This document shows, in pieces, positions 25,671-33,669 of a stretch of 64,000 bases of DNA. A program made the translations under genes and the position numbers. Under the pieces are notes generated by a model. That model did not search any database. It was not told the origin of the DNA and was given only the letters and a program-made list of their open reading frames with translations. This stretch comes from Sulfuricurvum sp. (GTDB taxonomy: Bacteria; Campylobacterota; Campylobacteria; Campylobacterales; Sulfurimonadaceae), in the NCBI GenBank assembly GCA_030696775.1, contig JAUYRN010000027.1:1-64000 (forward strand). Reading direction: 5' to 3'. Numbering within the stretch: position 1 is the stretch's first letter; every line of letters begins with the position of its first letter.

Positions 25671-27866
25671 TTGAACAAGATTCGAATACGAGCAACATTA
25701 TTCGCGATGGGAATTGTTCTTGCCCTTGTTTCTTATTTTGTTTACTCTATCTTCCAAGATAAAAAACGTGTTTTGGAAGAAAAAACTCACTCTCACCGTG
25801 AACTTCTCAAAAATGCATTTGAACTCTCTATGCTCGATACCGAAAAAGGACTTAATCACTACGCTTGTAAAATGCTTAGTGACCATCGTATTGTCGATGC
25901 GTTTGAAGCGGGAGATCGTGACGAGCTTTATGCTCTTGCTACCCCCTATTTCGACGAAGCTCACAAGCTTGGTGAAGCGGATTTAACAGGTTTTATCAAA
26001 GCTGATGGTCACCATTTTCTTCGATTACAAGATCCAAAAAAATTTGGCGATAACATATCCAAGAAACGACCCATCATCGCGCAGGCAATCCAATCACGCC
26101 GTCCACTCACCTCTCTTGATGTAACTCTTTACAATATTTCCGTTGTAAGTATTATTCCTATCTTTAAAGAAGGACGTTTTCTTGGAATCATTCAAGTTGC
26201 ATCGAATATTAATAAAATACAAAATCGTCTCAATGCCCATTCAGGGATAAAATCAGCACTGGCTTTTGATACTAAAATTCTTCACACTGTTCTACCCACA
26301 GCAACGAAGCTTAAACACTACAAAAATTACTCGATTATTTCTTCCAATCATCCTATCTTTGAAAATTTACCTAAAGATTATGCTTTTGACTACTCAATAC
26401 GATATACAACAGAAGAGACCACCTACATCATTGCTTCTAGAGAATTACGTACCTATACCAACAAGCCCTTGGCTCGGATGATTTGTGCTCTTGATATTAC
26501 CCAAGATGAAGTTGCGTATAATCGTGAAATAAGAAATTTACTTCTTGTCAGCGCAGTAATGGTCCTTGCACTGGGAGGAATTTTACACATTGGGTTTAAA
26601 ACACTCATACGACGAATAAACCGTAAATCTGCAAAACTTAATGAACAACTTCGACAACAACTCTATACAGATTCACTCACACAATTGCCAAATCGAAAAG
26701 CCTTGATTGAAAACATTCATGACCAAAAACATCTTGGTATCCTGCTTATAAATATTGACAATTTTAAAGAGATTAATGATTTATACGGACATGGTATAGG
26801 CGATAAACTTTTAGAATCGGTTGGAGAGTCCATCCAAAAAATAGCAGTCATTTATACCCTTGCACTCTATAAAATGCCAGCAGATGAATACGCCTTGTTA
26901 CTTAGTGATAAGCTCAATACTGATGCATTTGACAAAATGTGTCACACAATTCTTCATTCTCTTAACGAAACTTATTATGAAATTGACGGGATTACTATTT
27001 TGGCAACCGTTAGTATTGGTGCCGACTTCTGCCTTGACCTACACTGCGACTTAATTGGCCGCGCTGATATGGCGCTCAAGACAGCTAAAAAGCAGAGCCT
27101 GTCCTTTTTAAAATACAATGAATCACTTCTTATCAAAGAGGAGTATCTCAATAATATTTTATGGAGCAAAAAGCTGAAAGATGCCATTGATTCTGAACGT
27201 TTTGTTCTTTACTATCAAGGTGTTCATAACGCCTCAACCCAAGAAATCTACGAATATGAAGCTCTAATACGTCTTATCGATACCGATGGCTCTATCATCC
27301 CTCCAAATACTTTTTTAGAGATCGCTAAAAAATCTCGCCTTTACCCTCATATTACAGACTTTGTAATCCGAACTATTTTTCAACAGCTTCGCACAACTCC
27401 CCATAGCTACTCCATCAACCTTTCTATTGCAGACATTCTAAACTTGGAAATGAAAACAATGCTCTATTCACTTTTAAGTGAATTTGATGTCGGGAACAGA
27501 CTTATTTTTGAAATTTTAGAAAGTGAAGGAATTGAAAATCATACTGAAGTGACAGACTTTATCACTCATGTTAAAGCATTTGGATGTCGCATTGCCATCG
27601 ATGATTTCGGAACAGGATACTCCAACTTTGCTCACATATTACGATTGAATGTTGACTTCATCAAAATTGATGCATCCCTCATTAAAAATCTTGATGTGGA
27701 TCTCAGTGCACAGGATATTGTTCGTACCATTGTTGAATTTGCTCATCGACTTAACATTAAAACTGTTGCTGAGTTTGTCCATTCTAAAGATGTTTATGAT
27801 GAATGCCAAGATTTAGGAATTGATTATTTACAAGGATATTATTTAAGTGAGCCAAAACCACTTTAA
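25671..27866 (+). CDS. Membrane c-di-GMP protein: Cache sensor, degenerate GGDEF, EAL
   Basis: 731 residues from TTG 25671 (GGAG lies upstream). A first membrane segment (10-27) and a second (about 286-308) enclose a periplasmic dCache-like sensor. A GGDEF domain follows, whose signature is PADEY instead of GGDEF (KMPADEYALLLSD), so cyclase activity is doubtful. The EAL domain keeps EALIR, DDFGTGYS, FIKIDASLI and the late glutamate (TVAEFVHS), so it should hydrolyse c-di-GMP. It ends convergently, overlapping the flgS-like stop by 4 nt. It could influence the LapA-type adhesin through the c-di-GMP pool, but no direct link is visible. Confidence 0.88.
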   Translation: MNKIRIRATLFAMGIVLALVSYFVYSIFQDKKRVLEEKTHSHRELLKNAFELSMLDTEKGLNHYACKMLSDHRIVDAFEAGDRDELYALATPYFDEAHKLGEADLTGFIKADGHHFLRLQDPKKFGDNISKKRPIIAQAIQSRRPLTSLDVTLYNISVVSIIPIFKEGRFLGIIQVASNINKIQNRLNAHSGIKSALAFDTKILHTVLPTATKLKHYKNYSIISSNHPIFENLPKDYAFDYSIRYTTEETTYIIASRELRTYTNKPLARMICALDITQDEVAYNREIRNLLLVSAVMVLALGGILHIGFKTLIRRINRKSAKLNEQLRQQLYTDSLTQLPNRKALIENIHDQKHLGILLINIDNFKEINDLYGHGIGDKLLESVGESIQKIAVIYTLALYKMPADEYALLLSDKLNTDAFDKMCHTILHSLNETYYEIDGITILATVSIGADFCLDLHCDLIGRADMALKTAKKQSLSFLKYNESLLIKEEYLNNILWSKKLKDAIDSERFVLYYQGVHNASTQEIYEYEALIRLIDTDGSIIPPNTFLEIAKKSRLYPHITDFVIRTIFQQLRTTPHSYSINLSIADILNLEMKTMLYSLLSEFDVGNRLIFEILESEGIENHTEVTDFITHVKAFGCRIAIDDFGTGYSNFAHILRLNVDFIKIDASLIKNLDVDLSAQDIVRTIVEFAHRLNIKTVAEFVHSKDVYDECQDLGIDYLQGYYLSEPKPL

Positions 27867-28846
27867 GCAAGTGTAATAACGAATCCTTTTTCTTCTCCCT
27901 CAAAAAGAGCTATATTGCCTCCATGAGCTTTTGAAATCTCTTTTGAAAGAACCAATCCCAATCCATTACCTCGCTCTTTAGTACTTTTAAACGCCTCAAA
28001 AAGCCATTTTTCATTCTCTATCGGAATGCCTGAATCCGTAATCACAAAGTGATGTTTTTCCTGTGCATACGAGTAAGTCATAACAACTTGACCCTCTTCT
28101 TCATCATCCAGTTCAATCGCATCAATCGCATTAAAAACAAAATTACTAAACAGCATCACTAAAAGATCCAAATCTCCACTAAGCTCAAAATTCTCTTCAG
28201 GAAATACAAACTCAATTTTTTTAGCATAACTGTAATAGCCAATGGCATGATGAAGTTCGCGAGCAATGCTTTCCCATGACAAAACGCTTTTCTGCGCCTG
28301 TACCCCTTTAGAAAACATCAAGGTAGCTTTGATAATTCGCTCGATACGATAGAGTGACTTTTGTATTTCAGTGACTATTGGCTTGTTTTCGTCTTGAACT
28401 CTTTTCATCAACGTCGAAGTGAGCAAGGCAATAGCACCGATAGGATTGCGAATCTCATGAGAGAGATGTGCCGCCATCTGTCCCATAGTTGCAAGGTTTT
28501 CTTTTCGCTTTTGTTCTGTTATATCGGTTGCGCTTAGGAGATGCTTCTCATTATGATGGGCAGATTTGATGAGATAGGAACGCTCATCAAAATTCACTTC
28601 ATAGTCTTCTTCACCGTATCTCAATATATCAAACAGCTGTTCAAGGACTTTTGCTTGAGAATTTTGTAAAAAAATCTTTCCGTCTTCTTCCACAATCCAA
28701 ATCGCATTGGGTAAAAATTCTATTACCTGCTCTATGGTTAGCTGAAGATGATTGTAAGAGTGACGTAATGCCACATACTCCTCTTCAACCCGATACGTTT
28801 GATCAATAAGCGCTTTGAGTTCTTCGGGAGAAACCATCTCAGCCAT
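27863..28846 (-). CDS. flgS: Cytoplasmic sensor histidine kinase, FlgS-like
   Basis: 327 residues without membrane segments. The H-box is MAAHLSHEIRNPIGAIALLT, preceded by a PAS-like region (PNAIWIVEEDGKIFLQNSQ). The ATPase has the N box (NFVFNAIDAIE) and G boxes (GNGLGLVLSKEISKAHGG). The sequence and size fit FlgS, the kinase that with the NtrC-type FlgR turns on sigma-54 flagellar genes in Campylobacter and Helicobacter. The partner flgR is not in the window. It overlaps the M18 gene by 1 nt (TAATG). NtrB-like alternatives remain possible. Confidence 0.7.
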   Translation of the reverse strand: MAEMVSPEELKALIDQTYRVEEEYVALRHSYNHLQLTIEQVIEFLPNAIWIVEEDGKIFLQNSQAKVLEQLFDILRYGEEDYEVNFDERSYLIKSAHHNEKHLLSATDITEQKRKENLATMGQMAAHLSHEIRNPIGAIALLTSTLMKRVQDENKPIVTEIQKSLYRIERIIKATLMFSKGVQAQKSVLSWESIARELHHAIGYYSYAKKIEFVFPEENFELSGDLDLLVMLFSNFVFNAIDAIELDDEEEGQVVMTYSYAQEKHHFVITDSGIPIENEKWLFEAFKSTKERGNGLGLVLSKEISKAHGGNIALFEGEEKGFVITLA

Positions 28847-30084
28847 TAATACTCACCTATACTCAAAAGAATCTGTTTCAAACCGTATGCGTCACTAACT
28901 CCGGCTAACTCTCGAATCGAATGCATCGCAAGCGTTGGCACACCCACATCAATCGTCTCAACACCAAGCCTTGTAGCCGTAATGGGACCGATGGTAGAGC
29001 CGCATCCCATATCACTACGGGTCACAAACGTCTGTCTTGCTACCCCTATAGCCTCTGCACATTGCACAAAACGTCCCATAGTTCGAGAACTCGTTGCATA
29101 TCGCTGATTGGCATTAATTTTGATCGCTACTCCACGATTTAAAAGCGGTGCATGTTCACTTTCGTGCTTGGAGGGGAAATTTGGATGCTGACCATGGGAG
29201 TTATCACATGATACCATGAGCGATTTGCGCATTAATAGAGTAAAATTCTCCCCTGCGATACGACGTAAAACCTCTTCCAAAAATGTCCCACCTGCCCCGA
29301 TATGTGAATCACTTCCCACCTCTTCATGATCCATACATGCTAAAATCATTGGATTTTTACACTCAACCAACGTACTTAATCCAACGTAACAGCTTAAGAG
29401 ATTATCCAATCGTGCTGTACTGATAAACTCTTCTTTAATCCCGAGTAATGACCCTTTTTGAACGTCATAAAAACTAAGTTCATGAGCGAGCAGTTTTCCG
29501 TTACTCACACCCGCTTCCTCCATAATCCATGATGAAAAATCAAAATCCTCACCGCAAGAAATCATCGGGACAATATCTGTTTGGGCATTAATCGAATGCG
29601 ATGAATTTGCATCACGATCAAGATGGATTGCAAGCGATGAAATAATCCCTATCGGGCGTTTTAAATCAATTAATTTTTCGTAACGCTTTTTAGTCACATC
29701 CAAATAAACAATTCGCCCAGCAAGACTGAGATCACGATCAAACCACGGATTAAGCAACACTCCACCATACGGTTCAACACCAAGTCGAACGATACCAGCA
29801 CTTTTCGTGACAGGATTGGGCTTAAGACGCAAATTCGGAGAATCCGTATGCGCTCCCACAATGGTGTATCCTTTTTCAGCCGAAGGAGGATAGGTAAAGG
29901 CGATGATAGAAGAATCATTACGGGTAACGTAATAGCCTTTTTCTTCTTCCAAATTCCAATGCTCACACTCATCGAGCTTTTGAAAACCTTTTAGCTCCAA
30001 AACGTTTGCCATCTGAGCAACGGCATGAAAAGGTGTAACCGATTCATCGATAAATTGGATTAGTTCTTCGTTAAATTTTCGCAT
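28846..30084 (-). CDS. M18-family aminopeptidase
   Basis: 412 residues. Metal-binding motifs are GAHTDSPNLRLKPNP, ACMDHEEVGSDSHIGAGG and the late histidine in LAMHSIRELAGV. The family forms large tetrahedral dodecamers that release N-terminal acidic residues from peptides in the cytoplasm. Full family length. It is 12 nt after polA and directly upstream of the kinase gene. Confidence 0.93.
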   Translation of the reverse strand: MRKFNEELIQFIDESVTPFHAVAQMANVLELKGFQKLDECEHWNLEEEKGYYVTRNDSSIIAFTYPPSAEKGYTIVGAHTDSPNLRLKPNPVTKSAGIVRLGVEPYGGVLLNPWFDRDLSLAGRIVYLDVTKKRYEKLIDLKRPIGIISSLAIHLDRDANSSHSINAQTDIVPMISCGEDFDFSSWIMEEAGVSNGKLLAHELSFYDVQKGSLLGIKEEFISTARLDNLLSCYVGLSTLVECKNPMILACMDHEEVGSDSHIGAGGTFLEEVLRRIAGENFTLLMRKSLMVSCDNSHGQHPNFPSKHESEHAPLLNRGVAIKINANQRYATSSRTMGRFVQCAEAIGVARQTFVTRSDMGCGSTIGPITATRLGVETIDVGVPTLAMHSIRELAGVSDAYGLKQILLSIGEY

Positions 30085-30096
30085 AATACATAGCTC

Positions 30097-32820
30097 CTAT
30101 TTCAACTCACCCCAGTGATTGCCAACGTGCATCGAAGTTTTAAGCGGGATTTTTAACTGCATGATTTTTTCCATCATTTCCACAAATTCTACTGCTAATA
30201 TGTCTGCAACGTCTTCATCAACTTCAAAAATCAATTCATCGTGAATTTGTAAGAGCATTTTTGCACGCAGTCCCTCTTCACGGATACGTTTATCAATTGC
30301 ATTCATGGAGAGCTTGATAAGATCACTGGCGGATCCTTGAAATACTGCATTGACGGCTTCTCTCTCGTAGGCAGCTTTGAGCATGGGTGTTGTGTTAGCA
30401 AAATCAAAATAACGACGACGCCCAAGGAGTGTTTCAACGTAGCCCAACTCTTTGGCCTGTTCTACAATAGCAGAAAAATATCCTTTGACACTGGGGAAAG
30501 TTACAAAATATTTCTCAATAATCTCTTTAGCTTCTTTACTGCTGATTCCTAACGTATCCGAAAGTTTTTTTGCTCCCATACCGTAGAGTAATCCAAAATT
30601 GACCGTCTTGGCAACATTACGTTTTGATGCAGCATCTTCTTCGCCAAAAAGAGAAATAGCAGTTTGCGTATGAATATCAAGATTATTATTGAATGCATCG
30701 ACTAAGACTTTATCTTCTGTGAAGTGTGCCAATAATCTTAATTCCATCTGCGAATAGTCAATTCCGATCAGTTTTTTCCCCTCAGGCGCGACAAATGCTT
30801 CACGGATTCTCATCCCTAGGGCTGTTTTGACGGGAATGTTTTGAAGATTTGGATTTTTAGAACTAAGCCGTCCTGTTGCCGTACCCGTTTGGACGAACGA
30901 GGTATAAATACGTGAATGTTTATCTAGCTTTGCAAGGGTGATGAGTGGTTCAATGTAGGTTGAATACAATTTGTGATACTCGCGATACTGCAATAACGAT
31001 GAAACAACTTCATGCTCATGACGTAACCCCTCAAGAACAGATTCATCGGTACTGTAACCGGTTTTAGTTTTTTTCCCGTGAGGAAGCCCCAGCGTTTCAA
31101 ATAAAATCACACCCAATTGCTTGGGAGAATTGAGATTAAAAACGGTTCCACACGTTGCATGAATTTTCTCTGTCAAGATAGAGAGTTCATTGGAAACTTC
31201 TATTTTGAACGTTTCAAGAACCCCAATATCTACCGCAATTCCGGCTTTTTCCATCCCTAACAACGTCCCAATAAAAGGAAATTCAACGTCAAACGCTTCA
31301 TTTAAAGTAGTATTTCCCCCTTTGAGGAGTAATTGTTCTCTCAAGACCTCATAAAGACTATAGGTGATGTAAGCATCCTCACCTGCATACTTGCAGGCAT
31401 CTTCGATGGCAACGGATGAAAAATTCTCTCCGCGTTTTACCGTATCTTTGAAATGAATCATCTCATGGTTCAACAATGAAAGACTCAGATTATCCATAGA
31501 AAGAGACCGATTTGAATCACTAAGCCACGCCATAATAATCGTATCGGCATAGAGAGGAAGTCTCTCAACCTCTAAAAATCGAGTCACAAAATGAAGGTCA
31601 AACTTGAGATTATGTCCGATAACTTTGCTGTTAAAAATTGCTTGTATCGCAGTTTTTGCAGCTTCTTTGGAAACTTGTTCTCCAACACCCAGATAGTTAT
31701 GACTTAGTGGAACGTAATAACCGCTTTTACCATCCATACTAAAACTAAATCCGACCAATGAATCGGTATGAGGATTAAGCCCCGTTGTTTCCGTATCAAA
31801 CGCCACAATCGTCTCTGAGGTTAGGGTAGAAACCAAAGCATTAAGAGCTTCATCCGTATCGATTAGAATACTGCATCCATTAGGAGAATCACATTGCGGG
31901 AGATCATTTATAATTTTTATCGGTGTTTTGTCTAAAGGCTGCGTCTCTTCAAATAATGCTTTAGCTTTCAATGTTCGCAAAACGGCATTCATCTCATAAT
32001 GAACCAACTCGTCATAAATCGGATGAAACGGATTATCAAAGTGCATTGCGTAGTCATTAAAATCAAGAGACTCAAGAACATCACCGCGTAATTTCACAAG
32101 CTCACGTGATCGGAAGGCATCCTCACGATACGTTTCCAGCAAGCCGCGAATACGAACTGGCATAACTTCATCCAGTCTAGCGTATATCGTACCCAATGTT
32201 CCAAACTGTACCAAAAGTTTTTCAGCCGTTACTTTACCAATTCCTTTTACTCCCGGAACATTATCGGCGGTATCACCGATAAGCGATTGATAGTCGATAA
32301 ATTGGGACGGATGAACCCCATATTTTTCAAAACAATGAGTTTCATTAAGCACTTTTTTGGTGATTGCATCGACCAAGACTACTTTATCATCTTCAATAAG
32401 CTGATACAAATCTTTATCATGAGAGACAACACGGACATTAATTCCCTGCTCTTTTGCATGATGGACTACCGAAGCAATCATATCATCCGCTTCATATCCG
32501 CTCAAAAGAAGGGATTTATACCCCATCTTTTCAATCCAACTGATGGCAATAGGAAGTTGTTGAATCAGTTCTTCAGGAGCAGGCGAACGATTGGCTTTAT
32601 AGTTGGGATCAATTTCAGAACGAAAACTTGGTCCCTTGGCATCAAGGGCAAAGATGAGATAATCGCTGCTATGATCTTTGTGAAGTGAAGCAATAAAATT
32701 AATAAAACCGGTCAAAAGACCCGTCGGAAAACCATACTTATTTCTAAGAGGCGGAAGAGCATAAAAGGAACGGAAAAAAAATCCAAAGGTGTCAATTATA
32801 GTAACAGTTTTTTCTTCCAT
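30097..32820 (-). CDS. polA: DNA polymerase I
   Basis: 907 residues with all three domains. The 5' nuclease (1-300) has GYEADDMIAS and GVKGIGKVTAEKLL. The 3'-5' exonuclease has Exo I FDTETTG, Exo II GHNLKFDLHF and Exo III YAGEDAY, all with their acidic residues. The polymerase has motif A DYSQMELRLLAH, motif B KRNVAKTVNFGLLYGMG and motif C HDELIFEV. It fills gaps in repair and removes primers. It is 3 nt after the HDOD gene and downstream of uvrA, a fitting repair neighbourhood. Confidence 0.97.
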   Translation of the reverse strand: MEEKTVTIIDTFGFFFRSFYALPPLRNKYGFPTGLLTGFINFIASLHKDHSSDYLIFALDAKGPSFRSEIDPNYKANRSPAPEELIQQLPIAISWIEKMGYKSLLLSGYEADDMIASVVHHAKEQGINVRVVSHDKDLYQLIEDDKVVLVDAITKKVLNETHCFEKYGVHPSQFIDYQSLIGDTADNVPGVKGIGKVTAEKLLVQFGTLGTIYARLDEVMPVRIRGLLETYREDAFRSRELVKLRGDVLESLDFNDYAMHFDNPFHPIYDELVHYEMNAVLRTLKAKALFEETQPLDKTPIKIINDLPQCDSPNGCSILIDTDEALNALVSTLTSETIVAFDTETTGLNPHTDSLVGFSFSMDGKSGYYVPLSHNYLGVGEQVSKEAAKTAIQAIFNSKVIGHNLKFDLHFVTRFLEVERLPLYADTIIMAWLSDSNRSLSMDNLSLSLLNHEMIHFKDTVKRGENFSSVAIEDACKYAGEDAYITYSLYEVLREQLLLKGGNTTLNEAFDVEFPFIGTLLGMEKAGIAVDIGVLETFKIEVSNELSILTEKIHATCGTVFNLNSPKQLGVILFETLGLPHGKKTKTGYSTDESVLEGLRHEHEVVSSLLQYREYHKLYSTYIEPLITLAKLDKHSRIYTSFVQTGTATGRLSSKNPNLQNIPVKTALGMRIREAFVAPEGKKLIGIDYSQMELRLLAHFTEDKVLVDAFNNNLDIHTQTAISLFGEEDAASKRNVAKTVNFGLLYGMGAKKLSDTLGISSKEAKEIIEKYFVTFPSVKGYFSAIVEQAKELGYVETLLGRRRYFDFANTTPMLKAAYEREAVNAVFQGSASDLIKLSMNAIDKRIREEGLRAKMLLQIHDELIFEVDEDVADILAVEFVEMMEKIMQLKIPLKTSMHVGNHWGELK

Positions 32821-32823
32821 TAA

Positions 32824-33636
32824 TTAACTATTTTGTTCCAAGATAGCATCAATGGCTTTTTGCAGAGCAGCGGTATTTAAACCTGCTGCTTCCGCTTTTT
32901 TAAGGCCTTGAATAATTGCTCTTTCTGATAATGGATCATGAATAGGTATAATAGTTTTAATGATACTAAGTACCATTGAAAGCTCTTTGAGTTCATCCGG
33001 TGCTTTCTCAGGTGCATCAGAGTATTCAATCATTTGAACAAATTCATGATCAAAATTCCAATGCGTAAAAATAGCCGCTGCTACTTCAGCTGTCGTTGCT
33101 TCCACATAACTGCGCTCAACGTTTGATATATCAAGCAGCATTTCAATATCCGATTTAAAACTCGTCACAACATCTTCTTGGATAATATAACTAGCAATGA
33201 CAATTTTTCCCGTCTCTTGCAAAAATGCAGCAAGAAAAAGTTTCTCTGCTTTTACGCGATCAATTTGACTGTACCATTTTTGCGCCAAAACTGCCTGCAT
33301 AGATGAAATTTCGGCAAAACGGTCTGAACTAATCCCATACGGTTCCATATCAACATTCAGCAACTTTCGCACCGAATTGCCTAAACCGATAGAACGTGTC
33401 ATGCTCATTCCAAAAAGAGAAACAGCCTGAGCAACACTGCTGATTTCACGACGAAGACTGTAAAGAGGTGAATTTGCTGCTTTGAGCAAATTTGCTACAA
33501 TCATCGGGTCATGATCTACTGTTTTTACCAAATCACTAATCGATGAGTTAGGGTCATTACACACCCGTTGCATATCAATAACCGTTTTTGGAAGCGGTGG
33601 CAAAGACTTAATGCTATTAATCATCGAACTTTTCAT
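32824..33636 (-). CDS. HDOD-domain signalling protein
   Basis: 270 residues consisting mainly of one HDOD domain (SLPPLPKTVIDMQRVCNDPN to SDAPEKAPDEL), a catalytically silent relative of HD phosphohydrolases. Motifs include VDHDPMIVANLLKAANSPLY and AVSLFGMSMTRSIGLGNSV. HDOD proteins act in signalling and flagellar or competence control in several bacteria. No output domain is attached. It lies between uvrA (33 nt) and polA (3 nt). Function unknown. Confidence 0.85.
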   Translation of the reverse strand: MKSSMINSIKSLPPLPKTVIDMQRVCNDPNSSISDLVKTVDHDPMIVANLLKAANSPLYSLRREISSVAQAVSLFGMSMTRSIGLGNSVRKLLNVDMEPYGISSDRFAEISSMQAVLAQKWYSQIDRVKAEKLFLAAFLQETGKIVIASYIIQEDVVTSFKSDIEMLLDISNVERSYVEATTAEVAAAIFTHWNFDHEFVQMIEYSDAPEKAPDELKELSMVLSIIKTIIPIHDPLSERAIIQGLKKAEAAGLNTAALQKAIDAILEQNS

Positions 33637-33669
33637 TACATATTCCTCACTAAAACCAATTGTTTTGTA

